From positions 25,880,362 through 25,944,361 of the forward strand of contig CM056376.1 in assembly GCA_029718625.1 (NCBI GenBank): 64,000 nucleotides of DNA. The letters are read 5' to 3'. Below are positions 1-10,112 of the stretch, one piece after another. The stretch is from Synaphobranchus kaupii. Lineage: Eukaryota; Chordata; Actinopteri; Anguilliformes; Synaphobranchidae. The translations under genes and the position numbers were made by a program. Position 1 is the first letter of the stretch; each line of letters opens with the position of its first letter. Below the pieces are notes generated by a model. The model was not told the origin of the DNA. It worked only from the letters and a program-made list of their open reading frames with translations, and searched no databases.

Positions 1-2190
1 TTATGATTATAATTATAATTATGATTCTGTTCCTTCATTACTGTGAATGTTCTAAAATAGCATCAGGAGAGACCTATTCTAACAACATAGTAAAAATCCA
101 GGGCGATACTTACGGAAGAAATTTACCTAAGGCGGTACTACTTTTCACCCTAAATTTCACAATTGTTTTCATTTTAAGTTCCAGAAAAAAAGAAAGAAAA
201 AACAGAAAACCATTTAAAATCAATTTACAAACTTAACTTTGCCTTAAACTTGTTATAGTTGTTATTTTAAGGCATCTCTATGGATCTTCACTTCAAAATA
301 CATATTACTTCATATAACAGAAACTGAACGGTATTTGGTACTGGTGGAAAGATGCTACCATTTAACACTGTATCATTTGCCCAAATTGTAAAAGGACGGA
401 TTATACTATGTTAAGAAGACGTACAAAAATGTTACTTTTACCAAGATGTGTTCTCTATGCATTGTATATATTAGGGTGACAGGTAAGACTTGTCTCTGGT
501 ATTGATTTACAGTATGTCCAGTAACTTATTTAGAGGATTAGAAAGAATTGAAAATAACTGCAAAGAAAGCTATATTTCAAAGTACAGTGATATGCTTTTT
601 CAAGTGAATTACCTTTTATTTGATTTTTGGTATAAGGTGTAAAAATGTTGGAATATTAATATGTATATTTAATGTTGTGTAAATAAGCATCAGTGTAACT
701 AAATGGAGGGAGGGTATTTATTTTATTCTATTGTGTGTGGCACTATGGGGAAAATGTGAACATGTCAATTTGGGCAGATTCTTTTTGTATGTAGATAATT
801 CCCCCATTTAAGTGGCTCAGCAGATGTGCTTTCTAATTTTATCAAAAGAAAGAGGGAATAGCAAGAGATTATCTGAGAACAAATCTTTTGTTGGTTTAGA
901 TAAGATAGTGTATCCACATCATTGAAAACCCAAGTCCCAAAACAAATTGACACTGACTGTATTTGAAAAGCCATTCTACTCCCAATGTGGTGTCCCAGAA
1001 TAATAGCGGAGCAAATTTACTTGGGTTCAGAAATAGTTATAGTTTGACAGTTTGCTTGCTTCAGTCACTTTGTTCTTCTGCATTCTACCCCACAACTTTC
1101 AAAATGGTGATCAGGTTACTGCTCTTTGTAGGCTAATAGTGTGACTGAATGATCATCAGAAAAACAGACAGCTACATTCAATTTCAGGATATCCACTATA
1201 ATAATTACATATGGGAAATTATATGATTAAGAGCACAATAAAAATGGCTGAGTATGCAGTATGCGGGGCTCGTTAAGGGGCTGTTGTTGGTTTGTAGTTT
1301 ACGCTTTGCTGTTAGTTATTTTAACATTTGCAAAACTTTCCATTCATGAGCCAATGCTTCTGAAAGTCAGCATTTCAGGTAACTTGTTCTCACCTCCTTT
1401 GTAGATTAAGTAACATTGAAGTTGCTTTATTGCTGCGGATGGAAGTGTCCACAGGGAATGGAAATTAAATGTAAAATCAAACGGCATGTGCTATGAAACA
1501 GAAGGCACAATAAATTATTACTGCTATCACAAAATTGTTTACAACCACTCAGTTGAGGATTAGACGGTGACTTGATCGCCATCTTGAGGCCGGAGGGGTA
1601 AATGCCGGTGTGGATAATCGCGTGACTCAAAAAAGTCACATCAAACGCTTTCAGAAAACGGAAAACATTCTGATTATATTTAGTACAGTTTCATTCGGAA
1701 CTATCAAAATTAGTATGAACATGAACATTGGGGAAAATACTGATGCATTTCTTAAGTGTGTCATTTTGAGCTGAATTTAGACCTGTGCTTATAATGTTCC
1801 CATCAATCTCTTTAAACCTTAATCGTAGGCTACTTCATATGGAATTCCCTTCAATTTAGTCTTCCTCTTGGATCTTGTGAGCCTGTAAAAAAAATCCTGA
1901 ATAAAAGCTGTTTAAAAAAATCTACTTTTTTATTTAACTTTAGTTTTTTCAAAGTAAAAAAAAAAATTTTTTTTAAGTTTGAATCGTCACCTCCAGAAGA
2001 CATTCACTTGGCAAATTTTGGAATATAAAACCTACGGCATGTTGTAGGATCTTGCGTGTTTGTGTGATTAAATTAGCATGCCCTATTTGGTCAGTTACAT
2101 CAGTTTGTGTACCTAACTCTTACACTGCCGTTGCAGCCTTGAGTTCATTTCTATTAAAAAGATAATGAGTTATTGGGGGTGGGTCTCAGC
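1..2190. other. AT-rich region upstream of HSPB8
   Basis: No open reading frame with recognisable homology is visible. The stretch is AT-rich, with an AATAAA-type signal near 1900 followed by A/T runs. In mammals SRRM4 lies upstream of HSPB8, so part of this could be the 3' untranslated region or flank of that gene. This is only an inference from gene order. Confidence 0.3.
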
Positions 2191-2199
2191 GTACTGGTT

Positions 2200-2330
2200 T
2201 TCCTGAATGACACGGCCAATTGCTAAACTTGGACAGGAGGCGTCTAGAAACTCCTGTCAGCTGTTGAGCTGTTGCGCACATTCTGGTAAAGTCGCGCGAC
2301 CACCGCCTTGGGGAAGCCCACTATATAAAA
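2200..2330 (+). promoter_or_regulatory. Probable HSPB8 core promoter
   Basis: A good TATA box (tatataaaa, 2322-2330) lies about 295 bases before the HSPB8 start codon. A CCAAT box is at 2216-2220. A TTCnnGAA pair (ttcctgaa, 2200-2207), the minimal core of a heat shock element, lies just upstream. TATA plus CCAAT plus HSE-like spacing is typical of inducible small heat shock genes. Transcription would start near 2350-2360. Assignment rests on motif position only. Confidence 0.55.
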
Positions 2331-2623
2331 GCCGACCAACTACAGCTGGTGTTTTCAGAAAACGTTTAGAGTTCGAAAAGGAAAAAACCACTGGACTTAA
2401 AGAAGCACATGCTTGTACGTAAATAAATCGCTAGAACAGGAAAGTCGATGTTTTTACTGACAATTTCTGGAAAGTCAAGGTGATAGGCTATTATTTAATA
2501 TTTTGTACCCTCCGATAAACCGAATAATTTGATATATCTCGTCAAGACTGTAGTACAGAATAGGCTAGTAAAAAAACAAAAAATAAAGAAATACGTTTGC
2601 CCTTGGTTCTGGTGAATTGCACA

Positions 2624-3002
2624 ATGGCGGACGGAGAATTCTACCCCCTGGGAAACAGGCAGAGGACCTCGAGGGACCCGTTTAGAGATCAGTCACTTGG
2701 TTCTCGGTTCATGGATGACGACTTTGGAATGCCACCTTTTCCCGAAGACCTGTCAATGGACTGGCCAGGTTGGGCTCGACCCAGACTAAGCACTCGATTG
2801 GGCTCGCCCTGGTCCGGCTCCTTGCGGTCGGGGTTCCCTCGCTCGTCCACGAGTAGCCCTTCGTTTAGCTCGAGGTACAGCGAGCCCCGCAGTTCACCCG
2901 TTCCTGGCCCGGGAGAGCCTTGGAAAGTTTGTGTGAATGTACACAGCTTTAAACCAGAGGAGCTTAACGTTAAAACTAAAGACGGATTTGTAGAAGTGTC
3001 AG
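2624..3002 (+). CDS. hspb8: HSPB8 coding exon 1
   Basis: The exon has 379 nt (126 codons plus one base) and ends at a gtgagt donor. It encodes the whole N-terminal region, rich in Ser, Arg and Pro (an [15 protein letters not shown] linker), and the first half of the alpha-crystallin domain. The frame is open throughout and no indel is needed. Read-through of the donor gives EYTK and a stop, so the apparent 140-residue reading frame running past it is not the protein. Confidence 0.95.
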
Positions 3003-6000
3003 GTGAGTATACAAAGTAGCCTAGGCTACTGTTGGTTCAACGGTCAATAATAATAATAATTATTATTATTATTATTATGTTTTTAAAAGCATTTTCCCAG
3101 TTTACAGCTCTAGGCTTTCAGAATGATGTCATCTGTAGGCTACACACGGGTATAACAACAATAGCCTATAAATAACACATTCACCGCTTGTAGCCTACTG
3201 TGGTAAAAAATAAATAAATACAAAATAATTAAATGAGGCTATATCTAATGTCATGCTTGTTGTTTTCAAGCGATTGGACTGGCTTCTGTCCATTTAAAAA
3301 GCTGTCGCTGAGGCCGCATCTCAAATGTATGGCCGATGAGTGAAGGAACATGAGATCCGGATTATGTTACTTATTCCCCAGTCTTTTCCTAATAATGACG
3401 ATAACTTTGCGCACAAGCCAGTCATGTAGATAATCACACGACTGTGCTGCGTATGACCTGTGGCATGTCTCGACAACAGGGTAAACAAAGTTTCTATTAC
3501 AATGCGCCTGCTCAGATTCCTTCTAGATCATTCAATGCTCTGTTCATTATTACCGCTTTCTGGAGTCTTTATCAAAGTGTCTTCATACTGCTTTGGCCTT
3601 CTGGACTGACAAGTTGTAGGCTATTGGAATAGATCCTCTGTAAAACAATGAGATTAACATAAAGACATACGTTGTGCATGTAAACTTGATGGTGCCAATA
3701 TTTTAGATTAGTTTGTTACTGCAGCAAGTTGAATACAGTTAATATGAAAATGTGATTTATGTCTGCGGATATCTATGCTTTCAGCCTTCTTGTGTAAAGG
3801 TATGCATTGTGGGAAATTGGGGTTACAGTCCAGAGGACAGCACCATTAGTCCTGCCATGTGCTTTTTATATCCACATTTTTCGTATGCCAGATGGATCAG
3901 TCAGTCACAGTAGCTTGGCTGAAGGCTCTCCAAGTGACTTGACCTCGTTCTAAAAGTGCCAGTGAGCGTGTCATGAAAAAAGTGTGCGTGCTGATCACAC
4001 GTTGAAAATAGGCTACTTCCTTCAGGAGTCAGGTATGGCACTTCGTCCTGAGGCACGAACATGCAAGTCTAGTTTTGTGATAGATTTTCAGATCCAGCCG
4101 GTGTCCGCCGAGTGGCACTTGAAATGAATCGGTTCTGAATGGCTTTTCTGTGTGAGTGGAGACCGCAGATGGGACTCGCTCGCGGAGCGCCACGAGACAT
4201 TAAGCATTACGGAACCTTTTTGGAATGCGAAATCGCGTACCGCTAAGGGATCAGGATTGGGATGTGGATGGATCGCGCCCCACCAGTGTTGTTTTCTGCT
4301 CTCTTCTGGTACTCTCCACTGCCAAACATTTCGCAGGGGGGGTTTAGGATTGCAAATAACTTGGCCGACAGAGAGGCGAGGCAGTTTTGACATGTCACGG
4401 CAACAGACGGGGAGGAAAAAAGCTGAAAGCAGCTGCTAACTATGAGCGCTGGCTTTAAGGCAAGGCCCCATGCATACCTCCCACTGGTCAGAGAATCTCT
4501 CTGAAACACCATGGTCGAAAATAGGGGCTTTGCTATTTCCACGAGTCTGTGCAGTGGAGAAAAGCGTAAGATAGGCAGTCTCTGTTAACATGGAGGAGGC
4601 CGATTATAAAACACATAGCTTTGTGGACATTTAATCTGGGAGCAGAATGCCTTGGTGGGACCGTAACACAGTGGCATAGCCAGGAGTTCAATTACATTAC
4701 AGCCAATTAGCAGACGCTCTTATCCAGAGCAACCTACACAGCTTTTTGCATTTATTTACATAGCATCCATCTATTTGGCTGTTTATAAACTGAAGCAATG
4801 CAGGTGAAGTACCTTGCTCAAGGGTACAATTGGCAGTGTCCTACCTGGGAATCAAACCTGCAACCTTTAGTTTAAAAGGCCAGTTTCTTAACCATTATAT
4901 CTCACTGCCACTTAACATGTCAGAGAATACTGTGTTCCCCCGAAATGAAACCAACCAAATTCTGAGGAATCAAGAGCTTTCCAATGCTGCCATATATTTC
5001 CGGCCTATGTGGAATTTGGACATGCCTACGTTTAAATATCCTTGTGAGGTTGACCTGTTAGGGGTCGGGCCACAAAAACCTGCATACACTGCAAGCCTCC
5101 AGGACGTGAGTTTGATACCCCCGTGGGAGACTACTATTACAGGAATCCACAGAAATAGGTCCACGTACAGTATCGATAATGTACTTTTGAAGTACCACAC
5201 TGGCAGTTATAGAGGATTCAAGTGATTCAATAACAGCATTGCTATTTTGAAAAGTAGACCTGCACCATAACAGAATATATGGAAAGGACAGTGTTGTGGA
5301 GCTGGCTTAAAGGGAACATGAAGCACTCGGTAAAGTGGGTCTGGTTCCTTAGCTTTTTACCTTAATGAGATATGGAGGTGCGTTCAAATCTGAAATCGAC
5401 CCGTATTTGCTGGAAAAAGAAGTTGAAGTTTGCCGTTTCTCTACTAGGGCGCAGCCATCTTGGACCAACTGCAGTCGTGACGTCACTAGGTTGGTTCGTC
5501 TCAGCTGCTCAATGTATTCCTATGGGAAAATAGCTGCCTTTCAATGAGCTCAACGATCTATCGTGAGGAAAAAAATAAAACAAAAAACGCATGGACGGTC
5601 CTTCTGTATTGCCCCGAGATGCTCAAATGAGCATTACCGAACAAAACTTAATTTAAAACTTAATTTTCACGAACTGCTTCTGACCATAGGCTGTAGGCTA
5701 CAGCCTCTGGCGAGCTGGCTACTGCCTTGCCTTGATATAACGTAGCCTATTACGATAAGTTAACAGCCTGCAGAAGTATACCTACCGTGACCTAGCATCA
5801 CAAGTTAACGCTTGTTTTCTATAGGCAATATTAGCTAGACGCTAACGTTAACGTTACTTTAGCGACTTTAGCTCCCAAATTGTTTATCAAGGCAAGAAAT
5901 CGGTGCAGTTGCCAGCTTGCCAGAGGCTACAGCCTATGGTCAGAAGCAGTTCATGAAAATAAGTTTTAAATTAAGTTTTGTTCGGTCATACATTTTGACA

Positions 6001-9000
6001 TTTTGTTCTCTTTGTTCAGGAAAACACGAGGAAAAACAAGAGGAGGGAAGCATCGTAACAAAAAACTTCACCAAGAAAATCCAGTGAGTATGCGGAAGCT
6101 TCCAGAAACATTGACTGGATAGTTCCACTCTCATGTGTATGGGGCTATTTTAAGAAAGCATCAGTCATTAAAACCAGGGATTTAAATAGTATCACAATTC
6201 ACAAGTGCAAGCTAAGCAATTAAAAATCCTGTAAGCATGAAATGGTTGAATTGTCCACGTATTATCTTTTCATAATAAATAGCACTCAACAGTAATACTG
6301 CATTTGCAGTCATAAATTATATCTAGTACTATATAGATTGCAGAAGGTAATTAAAAATAATTGTTGACACTTTTTTGTGTTACATTGGTGTTGTAATAAG
6401 TAATATTCAAACTAATAAAACAAAACGTATATGAAATTACAATATGATTCCCAAGGAATGTAGTGACAATAAAATAGTAATTGTTTGAAAAAACTAATGT
6501 GCAAACAATGAGTCATATCCATTCCTTTAAACTTTAGTCTGATAAACATACAAAATTACCTCTTCTTAACGCCGTTTTAACGCCAGTATCAGCTATTGTT
6601 GTTTATCTGCCAGCTATTTGCAATATTTCATTTTTTGAATTATCAATATTTTCTGTAATTATATATTACAAAAGAAAATGGAATGTAAAGATCAAACATT
6701 TTTTAATAAATGTTAATCCACAAGTGATTTTGTTTGTGTAACGATCCTCAGCATGTGATGCATTGTGGGAGATGGCGGTTGTAGCTAGGCTATTGCTAGT
6801 TTGCTGTACAACCACCTGTTGTTTTCAACGAGTGTAAGGCACATGTGTTTGTTGCCATGTAACACTGTTCCTTTAACTGAATCACAGAACTCAGAGTGGC
6901 ACAGCTAATCAGAGTTGGTCCTGTCTCACAAGAGCGTCACTTCAAAAGCCTTCATTTTCCTGTGTGCTATTTAGCGGGCGGCTGTCCCAACCCACCAGAA
7001 CTCCTCATTTAATAATTTAAAGTAATTTGGACCCATCGTATTCGCCGATGCTCCAGGAAAGCGAAGCCTGAAGCCTGAATCTACACATACTGTAAATAAC
7101 TTTTGTCAATTCAGGCCTGGATACAATCAAAATTTCTCCTTAACTTGATTTATAAATGACATGCCATACATTACCCCCCCCCCCCCCCCCCACCAAAAAA
7201 AAATTAAATAAAATTCACAAGTTGATTTTGGTAATCACTGTAACATGCCAAAGGCAAGCTTGTGAAGGAAAGGCATGGCACGTAAGTTTAATTATGAGTC
7301 AAAGTTGTGAGATAATCGTGAGGCAGTTACTGACTAGATCCAGGCCAGCATATTCTCTGTGTTTTCACTAAACAAGAACCAGACAAGACAAAAGCCGAAA
7401 TGTCAAACACAAACAACATGACTAGAAAAATGTTCCAAAACTAGCTAAGGGATCGAGTTGGCTAGGTAGTTCATTAATTATTTCCCACTGTGCTGATACT
7501 GTTGATTTCAGTGTCTTTTTATATTTGTGTTGTTGTGCCATATTTCTAACCAAGATGTGTACCACTGAATCTTTCTCCATTTTTGTATCCTGGCCCTTTG
7601 AGTTGTAGTAATGATATTGCTACTTTTGCCATTATCAGTTACCGCGATGGTTGTTCAAAGGCACCTGGCTGTTTTAGGTTGAGTCATTCAGTCTAGGGAG
7701 TCGACCTTTCTCTCTCTCCTAGGCTTCTTGTGCTATGTCTCAATCTTTTCTTTGGAAAGAAAAAAGCATATTGGAGGATTTCTGGCAGTCACACAGAATC
7801 AATGTGAGTGATAAAAATAAAAAAACTGTAGCCAGAGGTAAACAAAATTGAGCAGCGGACAGATAAGGTCGTGCGGTGTCCGAAGTAATAAGGTCTCTGA
7901 GTGACGTGACTTTGCCAGCAAATGATGACTTTGCCACTCGATATTTGCTCTGCCGATAGACTGTGGGTGTAAGATGGCCCAATTTTCGCAATGATGTATG
8001 TATTTCTCATTCCCCAACGGCTCAAGGGAAGGGAATAATATCCCGTCTCCCTCGTACCCGGCCTCTACAGATATGCGGCTATGCTCAAGGATTGTGTAAG
8101 GACTGTGCTAATGAAATGGAGGGTGGGCATGAATTCTGAAAGGGCCCGAGTTTATTTAAGTACCTCAGCAACTTGGCAGCTTTTACGGAAACTCCGGCAA
8201 GGCCTTATTAGGCTATGGCACTTGACAAAGCCCAGGCGCTCACTCACTGTGTCTCTGTGTATCTGTTTCTCTTCCTCCTCCCCTCCTTCTTTCTCTCCCT
8301 CTGCCTCTCCCCCTTCCCCTCTGCCCCTTCTCTTTCTCTTTCTCTTTCTCTCCCTCTTTGCCCGCTATCCCCCTTTATGTATCTCTCCCCCTTTCTCTCT
8401 TTTTCCCCTTTTTCTCCTCCACCTCTTTCTGTCTTTCTCTCTCCCTCTCCAACTCTTCCCCCTGTCTGTCTCTCTCTGCAACTCTCCCTCTCTCTCTCCC
8501 CCCTTCCCCCATCTCTCTCTCTCTGTGCCCTCAGCTGTTTCTCACAGATGTATCTTTGAAGCTCCCTATCACACAGTGTACATTTCTCAGTATGGGGAGG
8601 AGCATATTTAAACACTCATTCTGGAGACAGGACTATTTTTGTCGGTGAAAGTTCCATTACTACACTGAACTCTCATCATCATTCATACAAATTATTCATT
8701 TCGGCCCATCACTAATTTATTTGAACTGAGATTTTGGCTATTACGACCATCGCTCTGGCTTCATTTGACAATGTCTGAGGCCTGGATCGCATTGTGAATA
8801 GCACTGCAGCTAAGCTGCCTTTAATTCCACTCTATCCCAGGTCCCATTGCAGTACTCAGAATTCTAGGAATGATAAGAGTTTGTATTTCCATATTCACCC
8901 TTTGAAGAGTAGTTTTTTGTTTTGGAATGTTTTGTAAGTCAGTGTTCTGGAACTCCATTGCTTAGTAGCGATTGTTCAGCACGGTTAAGAACATTCTAAT

Positions 9001-10112
9001 CACATATTTTGTTATCTTACACCTTAAAGGGTTAAACACAGAAACATGTGCCAGGTGGTTCTCAGAAGCAATATATGAAGCCGGTAGGGAAATTAACTTG
9101 AATTTTGACTTTTGGGTTGTTTGTCTAACCGTCTTTTCGTGGCTCAATCAATGCAATTATTTACAGTCTGGCTTTAAAGAAATCCATCCATCTCCATGTC
9201 ATTTGTCATACCACCATTTCTTAGAAGTTCTCTTGTTCTCCTTCTTTCTGTCTTTCTCCCTCCCTCCTTCAAAAACAGCTATTATTAGAGCATCAGCTTC
9301 TGCGAGCTTCTAAACATTAACATTTCACTTTTGTTACATTAAAGCCTAAAATAAAACCTTATAGGAGAAAATGTAATTTTCTCTATCACAAAATTGGTTG
9401 CTGCCAGTCTGCTTTAACAGATGATTGTAATGTATGCTGATGGCAATTTCAGGTGATAAAACTTCCATCAGGCAGCAATTGGTAATTGGAATCTTGACTT
9501 TCCATCTGTATTCCGCACCTAGAGCCGTTTCTTTTTTTCCGGCAGCAAATGATGCAGCGCTAACATTTTAATGAAAACCATGACATAAATTTAAAAAAGT
9601 TATCTTCAGGCGTTGAGGATGTTCGGTTGGAAGGAGGTGTTTGGGGAGGGGAGGGGGGAAGCGTGAACTCAAAGCTGGATTTTGGGGTCAGAGGGGTGAC
9701 CGCCAAGGCACGGGATATATTTCCGTCACGTTTAGAGTCGGGCCCGGCGTTCGCTCTGAAGTCCTTGTGGCGGATGGGACTTGACAAGGTGTCCGTCAAC
9801 GCCATCAGCTCAATAGAAAATTTGAATAAGCGACTCTTTGAAAGTGAGTGGGTTGCCGAACTCCCGGGAGACCGGCTGTAACGTGACTCTCTTGCCGGGT
9901 CGCGCTAGTTTCACACCTGTTTTCCCCCTCTGTTCTTTTCCAGAATCCCCAGCGGACGTGGATCCCCTTTCGGTTTTTCGCCTCCTTGTCTCCCGAGGGG
10001 GTCCTGATAATTGAGGCGCACCAGACGCCCCCTTATTACCTTTTTCAACAACGAGGACCCCAAAGAGAGGGAAGACACAGAGCTCAAAACTCAGGAAGCC
10101 CCCATGGCTTAG
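2624..10112 (+). CDS. hspb8: HSPB8 (HSP22), small heat shock protein; three coding exons
   Basis: Small heat shock protein B8 is an ATP-independent holdase that, in mammals, works with BAG3 and HSP70 in chaperone-assisted selective autophagy. Coding exons are 2624-3002, 6020-6083 (64 nt) and 9944-10112, with GT-AG borders in phases 1 and 2. Exon 1 has the family start MADG, then [19 protein letters not shown] and the strand [18 protein letters not shown] leading to [12 protein letters not shown]. Exon 2 gives [10 protein letters not shown] to FTKKIQ. Exon 3 carries [23 protein letters not shown] and FNNEDPKE before the tag stop at 10110-10112. About 200 residues are expected, against 196 in human. 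Exon 3 as written needs three single-base insertions removed (near 9947-9950, 9973-9979 and 10039-10046). Read literally, a TGA at 10005-10007 ends it early. The start codon is in context cacaATGg. Confidence 0.93.
3046..3078. repeat. Self-complementary (AAT)n-(ATT)n microsatellite
   Basis: About four to five aat units run directly into about six att units, forming a perfect hairpin-capable tract inside HSPB8 intron 1. Confidence 0.8.
4695..4915 (+). repeat. Teleost dispersed repeat ('cagacgctcttatccagag' family)
   Basis: It contains attagcagacgctcttatc, then aagtaccttgctcaagggta and gggaatcaaacctgcaacc, all hallmarks of a very common teleost dispersed repeat. Related pieces occur at 43450-43620, 51338-51500 (opposite orientation) and 58860-58926, so the window itself shows it is repeated. 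The element class is not settled from the sequence. Confidence 0.7.
5370..6000. mobile_element. Fold-back DNA transposon remnant with THAP-like fragment
   Basis: The segment at about 5633-5705 (ccgaacaaaacttaatttaa through gcttctgaccataggctgtag) is repeated in inverted orientation at about 5928-5990, with nearly the same sequence over some 70 bases. On + near 5563-5700 a short frame gives [15 protein letters not shown] followed by LNLKLNFHE, which resembles the zinc-coordinating start of THAP domains found in P- and Kolobok-type transposases. The remnant ends about 20-30 bases before HSPB8 exon 2. The inverted repeat is seen directly. The THAP assignment is a weak inference. Confidence 0.55.
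6020..6083 (+). CDS. hspb8: HSPB8 coding exon 2
   Basis: The exon has 64 nt between ttgttcag and gtgagt and enters in phase 1. It encodes [10 protein letters not shown] then [11 protein letters not shown] plus two bases of the next codon. The HSPB1-like gene on the other strand has a middle exon of exactly the same length and phase, as expected for paralogous small heat shock genes. Confidence 0.95.
6084..9943 (+). other. HSPB8 intron 2
   Basis: The intron is about 3.86 kb. It holds a run of 18 C at 7174-7191, a polypyrimidine block at 8249-8540 and otherwise AT-rich unique-looking sequence. No further exon is recognised. A strong pyrimidine tract (tgttcttttccag) precedes exon 3. Confidence 0.7.
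8249..8540. repeat. Polypyrimidine (C/T-rich) low-complexity block
   Basis: Nearly 300 bases of imperfect cttt, ctcc and tctc repeats are almost free of purines on +. Long frames across it encode only Ser/Leu/Pro/Phe mixtures on + and Arg/Glu mixtures on -, so they are composition artefacts. Confidence 0.85.
9944..10112 (+). CDS. hspb8: HSPB8 coding exon 3, apparently frameshifted three times
   Basis: Homology to HSPB8 is clear in three successive frames: [10 protein letters not shown], then [20 protein letters not shown], then FFNNEDPKE to PMA and stop tag. Each change of frame is an apparent +1 (extra base in atcccc, in gtttttcgcc, and in acctttttc), so the net length stays a multiple of three. 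In the frame set by exon 2 the raw sequence meets TGA at 10005-10007. The extra bases lie in or beside homopolymers, which favours consensus error over a real null allele. Confidence 0.88.

Larger units (their letters stand above)
3003..6019 (+). other. HSPB8 intron 1
   Basis: The intron is about 3.0 kb, gtgagt to ttgttcag. It contains a self-complementary (AAT)n/(ATT)n stretch at about 3046-3078, a teleost dispersed repeat at 4695-4915 and a fold-back element ending just before exon 2. No coding content was recognised between these. Confidence 0.7.

Noticed and set aside
3003..3019. 140-residue unspliced HSPB8 frame ending EYTK
   Set aside because: It reads through a consensus gtgagt donor. 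Exon 2 with the expected GKHEEK sequence is present downstream.
8081..8648. Long frames on both strands in the C/T-rich block
   Set aside because: Pure composition effect of a polypyrimidine tract. No homology and no start or splice context.
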